A stretch of DNA of 64,000 bases from Bacteroidales bacterium (GTDB lineage: Bacteria > Bacteroidota > Bacteroidia > Bacteroidales > UBA932): the NCBI GenBank assembly GCA_017559545.1, contig JAFYRK010000113.1:1-64000 (forward strand), in the 5' to 3' direction. The notes beneath the pieces were generated by a model. The model was not told the origin of the DNA. It was given only the letters and a program-made list of their open reading frames with translations, and made no database searches. Within the stretch, counting starts at the first letter, position 1. Each line of letters starts with the position of its first letter. The position numbers and the translations under genes were made by a program. Positions 29,601 through 37,258 of the stretch are shown piece after piece.

Positions 29601-29936
29601 AGCACTGTCTTTCTGAGGAGATGGAGAAGCCTGCTTCATGATGGAAACATTCCTTCCGTTGACCTCTACATCGACTGGCTGTCCCGCAAATATCTTGGTC
29701 AATGCTCCTTTCACATCTTCTCCGGACAAAGACACTGAAACTACACGTTCCATATCAAGCCCATCCGATTTGACCACGACAGAATATCCATACATCTTCT
29801 GGATTTCTGTCACAGCCCTGCTTACAGTCGTATTACGCAGATTAAGCGTAATGTTCTGGCCGTATGACAATGTGAAAGACACCAAGAGCAGTACCGACAG
29901 CATGAACCGTCGTCCTGTTCCATGATTCAATCTCAT
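26634..29936 (-). CDS. SusC/RagA TonB-dependent outer-membrane transporter with STN domain
   Basis: The 1100-residue protein has a signal peptide (ending LSYGQ) and an STN domain (residues about 28-105, ITLNLRNTTVSRAVTEI), which relays substrate binding to an anti-sigma factor. A carboxypeptidase-regulatory-like domain follows (about 115-195, IKGIIKDEAGEPLIGASVLI). Then come the TonB-box region (EATVVVGYGTQKK), a plug with VVIDGVVGQMSDVNPND and GSRAANGVILITTK, and the 22-strand barrel ending in ...ARFIFGLSVTF. It imports glycan fragments across the outer membrane using TonB energy. The STN domain and the FecR gene 13 bases upstream indicate trans-envelope induction of the locus through the ECF sigma factor. 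Confidence 0.95.
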   Translation of the reverse strand: MRLNHGTGRRFMLSVLLLVSFTLSYGQNITLNLRNTTVSRAVTEIQKMYGYSVVVKSDGLDMERVVSVSLSGEDVKGALTKIFAGQPVDVEVNGRNVSIMKQASPSPQKDSAVDIKGIIKDEAGEPLIGASVLIKGKQGEGAITDFDGAYNLRALPSDVLVISFIGYKTIEMTVADKTVINASLVPDTEFLEATVVVGYGTQKKVNLSGAVSAVNLEETGEVRAVTNLSSSLQGVAAGMLAQQSSGEPGADEASVTIRGLGTLNSSSPLVVIDGVVGQMSDVNPNDVATMSVLKDAASSAIYGSRAANGVILITTKAGKEGQSKVTYNGKAGWSQVAMPIDVVSDYVVYMNTINQASANAGSVMPFGKAIIREWTENQGKNEIYCNTDWFDQIFKPSFQTDHNLQFSGGNKDINYMVSLGYLQNNGTMKGTGYQRYSLRSNISADVTKWLRLNANISGYYGRKDALDVSNIMSGLGNSSPGTLPISSDGLHGGEWAPGGNNQAGNIYATISGYDRVQSNYKLTGKLGADITILPSLVWHNSFAANANFYNLKQMNYPDNYLWDLKNRVQLTNIGTTSNQLTEQNDLDYTLVVDSYLTWDVLPKIEEHNLSLTAGYNQEYRRYHWSYAMAQDVLSSSTPTFDAAATPSSMKGNSTDNAVRSFFGRINYDYKSRYIFEANLRADGSSRFAPGHRWGFFPSFSAAWRISEEQWFNVSKIDNLKLRASWGKLGNNAVGDYATQLLYERRNYVFGGTAVPGAGISAIVNDDLTWETTTMTDIGIDLSAFKGQLNWTFDVYNKITDDILIRASVPGVFGYLDAPYMNAGIVRNRGLETEVSWKGGIGKDFTYGISANYSFVRNKVLKYQGNVATYSGQRILLEGYGIYDYYVREVECIATQEKIDRMLTDGYIFYPSTPQPGDFIYKDQQKKGEVGYKIIDDNDRVIKGHSYPSHFFGLTLSAAWKGIDFSMMFSGVAGISQYLNSTWYTNVLKNGSVINRKFLNAWSPTNQDSKIPAITTNDGGRNTVANDFWLQDASYLKLRNVSVGYTFPTKWMDPFVSRARIYFTGENLHTFTRFEGLDPETGSSSNYPNVARFIFGLSVTF

Positions 29937-29949
29937 GATACTTAATTGA

Positions 29950-30873
29950 TTACTTTGTTATATATGTGATATTATCCCTCTTATATATCCGATATATGTT
30001 TCCGGAGTTAAGAGCAGACAGGATTTCATCTGCCGTCTCACCATTAATGAAGGATGCAAAGAACCTTTCATCATTAAGCGAGTCGTCCTCGATGACAATA
30101 TTTACCTTGAAGTGACGGTTAAGCGATGCGACAATATCCTCAAGGCGCTCATTGTTGAACTGGAGACCACCGGCATTCACAACTTCCTCAAAATAGTTTG
30201 CTGCGAACTTACGGCGTTCTGTCATGCATGTGCTTCTGTCATACTTCACCAGTTCCCCGGGTGAGAGGAAGATCGATCCGACCTCATTGCTGAAGCGCAT
30301 CTCTACAGAGCCTTCTATGAGGGCAACCTCATCTTCATTTTCTTCCGGAAAGGAACTTACACTGAATCTGGTTCCGTGAACAACGACATCCATGCTGCCT
30401 ACAGATACGACAAACTGCTTCCTGTTGTCAGGAGTCACATCCAGAAAGGCTTCTCCTACAAGCAACACCTTCCTATGCCGACCGGTAAACTTTTCAGGAT
30501 AAAATATCTGGCTGCACGGACTCAACCTGATTTCAGTCCCATCAGGCAGAGTAACATCCTCAGTCTCGGCAATACCAGTGCAGACCTTTACCCATTCCTG
30601 CTCGAAATCGAATGCCTTACGCGTAGACCATATACATGCCATGAGCAATGGAATAAAGAGGCAGGCAGCTGTCCTTACAGCATAATACCCGATCCTCTTC
30701 CAATACTCAGAACGATGAACTCCGGTCTTGGCCTTGAACTCGGCAAATCCCTCTTCCTCAAGGTACTGGTCATCTGATGCGGAAGCATCCAATATCTTCC
30801 GCATCACGATGTCCAGCTCGGGATTATCCTCATTCTCGAGCATCCAATCTCTGAATTCGTCGTTTCTGTTCAT
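29950..30873 (-). CDS. FecR-family anti-sigma factor
   Basis: The 307-residue protein has a cytoplasmic N-terminal part (1-60), one membrane segment (about 62-83, IGYYAVRTAACLFIPLLMAC), a periplasmic FecR domain (about 95-200, EDVTLPDGTEIRLSP and VLLVGEAFLDVTPDN) and a C-terminal DUF4974-type STN-like domain (about 235-305, LQFNNERLEDIVASLNRHF). In the known model it holds the ECF sigma factor inactive until the STN domain of SusC signals substrate. It sits directly upstream of susC, but four genes separate it from the sigma gene, whereas the pair is usually adjacent. Confidence 0.93.
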   Translation of the reverse strand: MNRNDEFRDWMLENEDNPELDIVMRKILDASASDDQYLEEEGFAEFKAKTGVHRSEYWKRIGYYAVRTAACLFIPLLMACIWSTRKAFDFEQEWVKVCTGIAETEDVTLPDGTEIRLSPCSQIFYPEKFTGRHRKVLLVGEAFLDVTPDNRKQFVVSVGSMDVVVHGTRFSVSSFPEENEDEVALIEGSVEMRFSNEVGSIFLSPGELVKYDRSTCMTERRKFAANYFEEVVNAGGLQFNNERLEDIVASLNRHFKVNIVIEDDSLNDERFFASFINGETADEILSALNSGNIYRIYKRDNITYITK

Positions 30874-30894
30874 TTCAGAACTTATCTATAGACA

Positions 30895-31041
30895 CTACCA
30901 GTTCAGATAGTCGTTTTCAATGTTTGAGTCATCAAAAGTGACAGTCTCCTTGTATGAAGAACAGAGGACCTCACTTGTTACCGCAATGATCTGATCAATC
31001 TGCGGTGCGATATATTCCAAATTCTTTTTCATTGCTGTCAT
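30895..31041 (-). CDS. Small hypothetical protein (48 aa)
   Basis: An intact 48-codon frame starts with ATG three bases after the stop of the fimbrillin-like gene and ends 21 bases before fecR, so it sits exactly in the operon spacing. The product begins MTAMKKNLEYIAPQIDQIIA, then VTSEVLCSSY and an acidic tail ending in NDYLNW. The pattern MKKxxxYxxPxIxxI...E.LC/G-S resembles many short, unnamed Bacteroidales proteins found beside fimbrillin-like or secreted proteins. It has no signal peptide or membrane segment. It could be a secreted peptide precursor or an accessory of its neighbour. Spacing makes a real gene likely; the function is unknown. Confidence 0.6.
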   Translation of the reverse strand: MTAMKKNLEYIAPQIDQIIAVTSEVLCSSYKETVTFDDSNIENDYLNW

Positions 31042-31044
31042 GTT

Positions 31045-32976
31045 TTACTGTTTCATACAACGGATAGGGAGAGCAAATGCTGCTCTTGAAGCTTCATTAT
31101 TCTTAATAGCTGAAGCCGAAAGGGTACATAAAAGTGAGTATCCAGCCATATTTGAATTCGCAGTCGGGGTTGCAGTAAGATTGCCAGCCCAACATCTGAC
31201 TGTCATACCAGCATCTGTCAAAGTACCTCCTGACAGATATCCTGCAGCAGGATAGAAAGTTGTGACTCCGTCATAAGAATAAGTAATTCCCGAATTGACA
31301 AATTTTACATTTGCACTAGTAAAATATGTATACCAGGCATGACTATTTTGCGGAGGAACACAATATCCCTGTGGACATGGATCATATTTTGTCTTAGCAG
31401 ACTTTGTCGTTGTATTATTCCACAATGACTGTGCATTGACAGCTTGATCTGCATTAGAAATCCATGTTCTATAAGTGTTTTCGTATAGGAAATAAGTCGG
31501 ATTAGCAACTGCATAACCAACAGCATCAGCAGTAACATCAGCATTTTTGCTTGAAACTCCCTTTATTGTAACTCCTGTATTGAATACACATTTAGTCTTA
31601 TCGGCAGGGAACGGATCTTTTCTTCCCCACTGATAATAGAGTCCATAGGCATTCTCATCATCCTGTGCCTTGCTGGTCGCACCAAGGTTGATATCTGACA
31701 TCAGCCATGTATCACCTCTTGACCAGTGTGTTGGCTCCATAGGATTTTCCATTGTAATAGCCCAGATATGCCAGCTCCATACAATTTTACCATCCTTATC
31801 GCACAACGCAATCACAGCATTTCCGTTTGCATTAGCCTTAAGAGCAAAAGAGATTCTTCCGCTATCACCGATACCCACATTTGAAACAATAGATTCAGTA
31901 CCGGTCGACCAGAGCCATTTTGCTCTATATCCATCAGTATATGGCTTGCTACCTGCAAAGACATTTACCTTATCAACGCTTCTTGAATCAAACTGATAGT
32001 AACCGCCTTCCTTGACGATATAACAGTTCGATGGCATATATGTTCCATTGTAGCTGTCAATTCTGACTGGAGTCATAACACCCTTGCCACTTGCAATCTT
32101 CGCATCAATATCCTTGAACTCAAACTTATAAAGTGCCTGACCGTTCATCTTGTTAGGGTTAACCTTGAATGTCACCTTCTGTCCGTTGGTCATCTCAAGG
32201 ATGAACTGACAGTTTGCATTGCTGAGATCTACAGGGTTGATTGCTACCCAAGCATCCTGAGGATCTTTCATCTTTGCAGTAGCAGGGAAATTGATTACGA
32301 GAGTCTTTCCTTCATCGCCCTGTGCAGCAGACACAACAGTACCATCCTCAAGGTTTACATTTACAGCACCTACAAAAGCCACGTCAGCCTTCATTGTGAG
32401 TGACTTGATGGTAGCCTGCTCGTAAATACAGCCACGTCCGTCAATATGGAACTGAACGAAGGCGAGAGGATGCTTGAAGAGCATCTTATAAGCACCACTT
32501 TCAGAATCATAGTGCTCGCTTGATGCTTTACCCAACATGAAATCTGTATAACCAACGATTGAATTCACATCGGCTGATTGATTAACCGACGTAGGGATAG
32601 TAAGAGACAATGCTGTATGATCGTTGCCATATTCAGCATTGTAAGGATAGATAGCATAGAGTTCAAAGTCTGCAGCAGGGGTCAAAGTACCTTTGAAAAG
32701 GCCAGACTGAGTCCCCGCTGTAGTCTCATCCAATGTAAGTTGAGCATTCAAATTTGTTGCACTACCTTTTTCCCAAACACTAAGACAGTCTCCTGCTTTC
32801 CATACAATGTCCTTGCAGTTGCAAAGTTCTGTCTTTGTAAAGACATCAGAAGAAGCCAATAGAGAAAAATTAGCATCCTGAACATCAGGGTCGACAGGCT
32901 CACCTGTCTGTGGTTCTTTCGCACAACCCGCTATCGCCAGAGCCGAAAGAAAGAAAATCACAAGTTTCTTGTTCAT
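31045..32976 (-). CDS. Fimbrillin-like surface lipoprotein
   Basis: The 643-residue protein has a lipoprotein signal (LSALAIAGC, Cys18). Residues about 30-300 resemble the fimbrillin/Mfa-like fold of Bacteroidales (TKTELCNCKDIVWKAGDCLSV, FELYAIYPYNAEYG, PLAFVQFHIDG). The middle contains YMPSNCYIVKEGGYYQFD and WSWHIWAI. The end has a FISUMP-like block (AYGLYYQWGRKDPFP, YDPCPQGYCVPP, PIRCMKQ). Such proteins sit on the surface as adhesin or pilus-related subunits; within a PUL it may bind the glycan. A 53-base gap separates it from the upstream esterase gene; no promoter box was found there. Confidence 0.75.
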   Translation of the reverse strand: MNKKLVIFFLSALAIAGCAKEPQTGEPVDPDVQDANFSLLASSDVFTKTELCNCKDIVWKAGDCLSVWEKGSATNLNAQLTLDETTAGTQSGLFKGTLTPAADFELYAIYPYNAEYGNDHTALSLTIPTSVNQSADVNSIVGYTDFMLGKASSEHYDSESGAYKMLFKHPLAFVQFHIDGRGCIYEQATIKSLTMKADVAFVGAVNVNLEDGTVVSAAQGDEGKTLVINFPATAKMKDPQDAWVAINPVDLSNANCQFILEMTNGQKVTFKVNPNKMNGQALYKFEFKDIDAKIASGKGVMTPVRIDSYNGTYMPSNCYIVKEGGYYQFDSRSVDKVNVFAGSKPYTDGYRAKWLWSTGTESIVSNVGIGDSGRISFALKANANGNAVIALCDKDGKIVWSWHIWAITMENPMEPTHWSRGDTWLMSDINLGATSKAQDDENAYGLYYQWGRKDPFPADKTKCVFNTGVTIKGVSSKNADVTADAVGYAVANPTYFLYENTYRTWISNADQAVNAQSLWNNTTTKSAKTKYDPCPQGYCVPPQNSHAWYTYFTSANVKFVNSGITYSYDGVTTFYPAAGYLSGGTLTDAGMTVRCWAGNLTATPTANSNMAGYSLLCTLSASAIKNNEASRAAFALPIRCMKQ

Positions 32977-33030
32977 GTTTTTAAAATTTGGTTATTAACT
33001 AGTTATTGTACATTAAATTCAATCTGGAAA

Positions 33031-34629
33031 TCAACCGGCACCTTGAGACTTATATTCTATAGGTTCAGCCCATGAATCATATCCTGTTGATTTCAATATC
33101 CTGACATAAATTCTTCCATGGGAAACTGCATACAGGCTATTGCCGGAAAAAGCGATAAAATCCACCTTACGTCCTGGTACAGGAAGAATAGCCCTTACCC
33201 TGCCGTTATGGTCACAGACCTGTACACCGATTGGAGTCGCCACATACAGATTTCCATCAGTATCAAACTGCATATTACCATAAGGAGTATTGTTATGATT
33301 GTCGGTATTATGAAGCCAATAAAACTGCTGACCATATTTCAATGTTCCATCAGGAGCAATTATATAACTGATCAGCCAATTTGAATTCTTTTCAGAGCTG
33401 ATTAATATCTTTCCGTTTGGAGTTATAGCGAAAGCAGAGCCTCCTGTTGCAAGCGTTTCCAGTTTCTGAGGCTTTCTGCTGCCTTTCTTCTGCAGGAAAA
33501 GCCTGCCATCACAATCAGACATATAGATGTCGTCATTGTGCATTCTCGAAACCGAACATATGTTTTTCAAGCCTGTTTTCTTCAATTCGTCAGAAGATAA
33601 TGTACGCTTATTCATATCAGGTATCAGCGATGTTGTATCAGACATCTCTCCAAGATATTTCCATCCTTCATCATCCTGACCAGGAAGAATTGAAAGCAGC
33701 ATACCATTCATTGTCTTTCCTTTACGGACCTTGGTCGGCCATCCCCTCCATAGCCATCTCAAGGCATCCGGATAAGCCCTTTTACCAAAGAAGCCACTAT
33801 GTGTTCCCCTGTCCCACTTGAAGTCATATTCGTACCCGGCAAAATTAAGTGCCGAGTCCATCAGCTGATTCTGCTCCCACCAATCTCCAAATATATGATT
33901 CCAGGTATCGTTAATTCCATCCTGAAGGAATATCCTTATCGGTTTTGGCTCTGTCTTCCTTATGATTGTCGGAAGCTCATTGCCGCCTCTCATAGCCACA
34001 AATGTGCCTCGTGAACTATATATTCTCCTGAACAGATCAGGTCTTTCCCAGACTACATTGAAGGCAGCTATACCACTGCTGCTGGAACCTGTTATCGCCC
34101 TGTCATCAGGATCGTCAGATATCTGCACTTTTCTTCCATCCGGAGTTACGAGTGTGTTGACAAATGGGAGGACCTCTTTTTCAAGGAATTGAGCAAGGCG
34201 GTCATCAGTCCTGTCGTACTCATTGCTTCTATTGTATCTGACGATATTTCCGTCTTCATCCAGAATCTTTCCCCAATTGACGAACACTCCGATCATCACA
34301 GGGACTTCTTCTTTATATACGAGATTATCTACAACGTTCAGAGCCTCAAAAAAGGCACCATCGAGCCCCAGCAGAAGACACGCTGGCTGTTCTCCTGTAT
34401 ATTTTGCAGGGACAAGCACCTGAAGAGTTCTGGTCGTTCCCGGATAAATAGCCGAATCTGTAAGAACTGTATCTATGACAACACCTTTCAAGCTATCCGG
34501 AAGCGGTGTAAAAACCGGGTCTTCAGGAGTCAGAACATTAAACTTCGTCTGAGCAGACGATGTCGCACACACCACCAATATCAGACAAAGCAAGGATATT
34601 ATTCTTATTCTGCACATTACCTTAGTCAT
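33031..34629 (-). CDS. Esterase fused to SMP-30/gluconolactonase-like propeller
   Basis: The exported protein (532 residues from the ATG at 34629) has a signal peptide ending ATSSAQ. An enterochelin-esterase/CE1-like alpha/beta-hydrolase domain follows (about 50-315), with the nucleophile block ITGSSSSGIAAFNVVWERPD and the His in WDRGTHSGFFG. The C-terminal domain (about 345-530) has propeller-like repeats (GGSAFAITPNGKILIS, NMQFDTDGNLYVATPIGVQV) as in SMP-30/gluconolactonase proteins. Feruloyl or acetyl ester removal from a plant glycan is plausible. A longer frame opens with GTG at 34641. The ATG at 34629 overlaps the upstream stop by eight bases and was preferred; another ATG lies at 34617. 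Confidence 0.8.
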   Translation of the reverse strand: MTKVMCRIRIISLLCLILVVCATSSAQTKFNVLTPEDPVFTPLPDSLKGVVIDTVLTDSAIYPGTTRTLQVLVPAKYTGEQPACLLLGLDGAFFEALNVVDNLVYKEEVPVMIGVFVNWGKILDEDGNIVRYNRSNEYDRTDDRLAQFLEKEVLPFVNTLVTPDGRKVQISDDPDDRAITGSSSSGIAAFNVVWERPDLFRRIYSSRGTFVAMRGGNELPTIIRKTEPKPIRIFLQDGINDTWNHIFGDWWEQNQLMDSALNFAGYEYDFKWDRGTHSGFFGKRAYPDALRWLWRGWPTKVRKGKTMNGMLLSILPGQDDEGWKYLGEMSDTTSLIPDMNKRTLSSDELKKTGLKNICSVSRMHNDDIYMSDCDGRLFLQKKGSRKPQKLETLATGGSAFAITPNGKILISSEKNSNWLISYIIAPDGTLKYGQQFYWLHNTDNHNNTPYGNMQFDTDGNLYVATPIGVQVCDHNGRVRAILPVPGRKVDFIAFSGNSLYAVSHGRIYVRILKSTGYDSWAEPIEYKSQGAG

Positions 34630-36664
34630 TAAATATTTCACGGCCTACATCCCAACCGTTTATAGAGAAGAATGAAGCGCAGAAGTTAGAGAAATCAACA
34701 CTGCTGCCATAAGCTTCCGTCTGATTGAAATGCCAGTACTGCTCCGACATATATTCAGGACTCTCATCTACATATATATAACGATTGTAATATTTCTTCT
34801 TTGCAAATGTTCCCTTGATGCCAAGCTTGATATTTTCCGGAGTCATCACATAACATTCAAACACATTGCCAGCAGAGAATTTCTTCTGATCAGGCACAGT
34901 AACAGGAGCATTCATAATGTCCTTGCGAAGTCTTTCGAACTGATCTGGAGTACGGATGCAATCATCTGCACGCCACCACATAGCCACTCCGGCAAGATCT
35001 CCGGAGGCTGGTACATCATCGTTAAGCCGGGTAGTGATACGCAAAGCAAAATGTCTCTTGTTGTCAGCGAGTACATAATAATTACGTGTAGGTGCAGTAT
35101 CTTCTATCAAGGTATGCGGTCTGTCTGCACCTGTTTTATCGAATGTGTAAAGGAATCTGACAGAAACTACCACATGGTCTATCTTTATAAAGAAAGTAGT
35201 ACCTTGCGGAGCAGAAGAAAAATCAGTCACCTTAGTATTATCGACCCAGATCTCATCAACGTTGGTTTTTGGAATAAGAATGTGGGATGCGAGATTTTCA
35301 GCATAAGGATTATCCCTTCCATTACCAGCCTGCATGACCACAAACTGATTGTTGTACTGAGAACGTGCATATGCATCTCTGAAACAGGTCCAGACGTGTG
35401 AACTTTTACCCGGAAGGAAGCCATAAGGATCATTACGTCCTTCCATATAATGAGCAATATTTATATTTACCGGATGCTCATCTGTACATACCTTTATATT
35501 CAATGACTTCTCTGTACCATTGCCTGTATAATGATGTCCGGCACTGCTGACACTATAATATTTATCTACATAGTTGATCGCATTCATCTGCCAATATGAC
35601 TTCCCGTCTGCGTAAGTCGCTTTTTCATCACCAAAAATATATGCAGCAAGACGAGGATAAGTATTATTGACAGTCAAGGCAGATGCTGTCGGAGTCCATG
35701 CTGCAAGTTGATTATATGCATACATGGATTTTCCTGCAAACATACCTCCTGCAAGCTGATCTATCTTTCCACCGCTTCCACCGCGATAATAGCAGCGTGA
35801 CATAGCACCGCATGCCACTGAAGCAGGCGTATAATAATTGGCTGCAATCATCAGGGAAATATAATCACGAAGCTTTTCCGCCTGTTCATGAGCGACAGAA
35901 TTCCTGACATAGTTACACATGAAGCCTACACATTCTGCAACTACACCCATATAGGTAGGACTATTATATTCGTGTACACCGGTTGTTGCTGCCAGATCAT
36001 AGAATTTCTTAAGGCATTCATATCCTTTATCTGCCAACTGCTTCGTTGTAAGATTCAAAGAATCTCCCCAAGTGCGCGACGGATCAAGGTATTCGCCCAT
36101 AGCAATAAGATTCCAAGCATGCATCATGTAGGTGTTGGAATATGTCGGAGCTAAGTTATCATGTATCCATAGAGCGTAAATTCCCTTGTCTACAAAATCG
36201 TCAAACGCTGCTTTTGTCTCAGCAGACCACGAAGGATAATATTCTGCCAATGCTACTGAAGCCAGCTGGAGTGCGAACTCGATGTTGTTTACATCTGAAT
36301 AATCAAGGGTAGCGCTCAAGGTTCTGGGAACACGGCCAAGTTCTTCTCCTGACTGAGCCTGAAGCGATCTGAATTTATTGATTGCCCATAGTATATCTTC
36401 TTCACTTCTGCCAGCAGCGCATGCTTCTATTATAAAATCGAAATACGTGGTAGTGTCAAAACCGTCTGCGCTGGCATATACAGACTCCCACAAAGAATCA
36501 GCTCTGTCAGGGTCAGAAATGACATTAACACGCTTTGGTGAACGATATAAGATTTCGGAATCCATACTACATACCTCTCCAGGATTGACATCAGTACAAC
36601 CTGGCAGATAAAGAAAACATGACAGCCACACAGCTGCCATGTAAATCATATAAGTCTTAGGCAT
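34622..36664 (-). CDS. Unrecognised toroid-like lipoprotein enzyme, candidate lyase (paralogue B)
   Basis: This is a full-length paralogue of the product of 22911-24917. Shared blocks are FDTTTYFDFIIEACAAG, DVNNIEFALQLAS, ALAEYYPSW, HEYNSPTYMGV, RCYYRGGSGGKIDQLAGG, HYTGNGTEKSL, HYMEGRNDPYG, HVWTCFRDAYARSQ, MQAGNGRDNP and AMWWRADD. It has a lipoprotein signal (CFLYLPGC). The ATG at 36664 (MPKTYMIYMAAVWLSC) was chosen over an earlier in-frame start at 36688. It is the first gene after the sigma factor, 51 bases downstream. Helical hairpins precede a beta-rich domain, a layout seen in some polysaccharide lyases. The function is inferred only from this layout and the PUL context. Confidence 0.6.
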   Translation of the reverse strand: MPKTYMIYMAAVWLSCFLYLPGCTDVNPGEVCSMDSEILYRSPKRVNVISDPDRADSLWESVYASADGFDTTTYFDFIIEACAAGRSEEDILWAINKFRSLQAQSGEELGRVPRTLSATLDYSDVNNIEFALQLASVALAEYYPSWSAETKAAFDDFVDKGIYALWIHDNLAPTYSNTYMMHAWNLIAMGEYLDPSRTWGDSLNLTTKQLADKGYECLKKFYDLAATTGVHEYNSPTYMGVVAECVGFMCNYVRNSVAHEQAEKLRDYISLMIAANYYTPASVACGAMSRCYYRGGSGGKIDQLAGGMFAGKSMYAYNQLAAWTPTASALTVNNTYPRLAAYIFGDEKATYADGKSYWQMNAINYVDKYYSVSSAGHHYTGNGTEKSLNIKVCTDEHPVNINIAHYMEGRNDPYGFLPGKSSHVWTCFRDAYARSQYNNQFVVMQAGNGRDNPYAENLASHILIPKTNVDEIWVDNTKVTDFSSAPQGTTFFIKIDHVVVSVRFLYTFDKTGADRPHTLIEDTAPTRNYYVLADNKRHFALRITTRLNDDVPASGDLAGVAMWWRADDCIRTPDQFERLRKDIMNAPVTVPDQKKFSAGNVFECYVMTPENIKLGIKGTFAKKKYYNRYIYVDESPEYMSEQYWHFNQTEAYGSSVDFSNFCASFFSINGWDVGREIFND

Positions 36665-36715
36665 TCTTGTGTATTTTATATAGAACACACAATTCAGCCC
36701 TATCCCCCAATCATC

Positions 36716-37246
36716 TTAAGAAATATTTTCACGAAGTTCAGCCAAGGCAAGTGTCATGTGACGTTCCACAGTCTTGACTGAAATCTGAAGAGCCTCCGCA
36801 ATCTGCTTATTTGTCATTCCTTGATTACGGCTCATGACAAAGACCGTTCTTCTCTGAATCGGCATCTTGGAAATAAGGTCTTGCATTCTGCTACGGGTCT
36901 CATTGGCAATGACAATAAGATCCTGCCCCCCCCAAGTGGTACTTTGAAGTTTCTGAGCAACCTCTGACTCAAGACTTTCAGAAGGTTTATGATCTCTTAG
37001 GTAATTCATTATAAGCCGCTTCACTATTACATAAATATAATTCTGAAGCAGCTGATTCTCATCCAATTTAGCACGGCTGACCCATACCTTTATGAAGGCT
37101 TCCTGAACTATATCCTTAGCCGCATTACGATCCTTAATGATTGCGTCGGCAAAATTAACGAACCTGGCATAATATAGTCTGAACAGGATTTCATAGCTGT
37201 CATGATCACCCTGTTTCAACCCCAATATGAGCTTACGTTCGTCCAT
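36716..37246 (-). CDS. ECF-type RNA polymerase sigma factor of the PUL
   Basis: The 176-residue protein has region 2 (about 15-85, SYEILFRLYYARFVNFADAI and KDIVQEAFIKVW) and region 4 (about 118-172, MPIQRRTVFVMSRNQGMTNK and SVKTVERHMTLALAELR), as in FecI-like sigma factors of Bacteroidales. It should direct transcription of the PUL when released by the FecR protein. The linker between the two regions is encoded partly by eight consecutive G residues (36926-36933, residues Trp105-Gly106-Gly107), a possible slippage site; as sequenced the frame is open. Its ATG lies 12 bases after the stop of the SulP gene, so it has almost no room for a private promoter. Confidence 0.93.
   Translation of the reverse strand: MDERKLILGLKQGDHDSYEILFRLYYARFVNFADAIIKDRNAAKDIVQEAFIKVWVSRAKLDENQLLQNYIYVIVKRLIMNYLRDHKPSESLESEVAQKLQSTTWGGQDLIVIANETRSRMQDLISKMPIQRRTVFVMSRNQGMTNKQIAEALQISVKTVERHMTLALAELRENIS
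36926..36933 (-). repeat. G8 homopolymer inside the ECF sigma gene
   Basis: Eight consecutive G residues on the coding strand (C on the plus strand) encode part of TGG GGG GGG between sigma regions 2 and 4. I noticed no other G or C run of this length in the window. Loss or gain of one base would remove region 4 from the product. Confidence 0.75.
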
Positions 37247-37258
37247 TTACACAAAGAT

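Noticed and set aside
34630..34641. GTG start for the esterase-propeller gene
   Set aside because: It would overlap the upstream gene by 20 bases and lengthen the signal region; the ATG at 34629 gives a normal short overlap.
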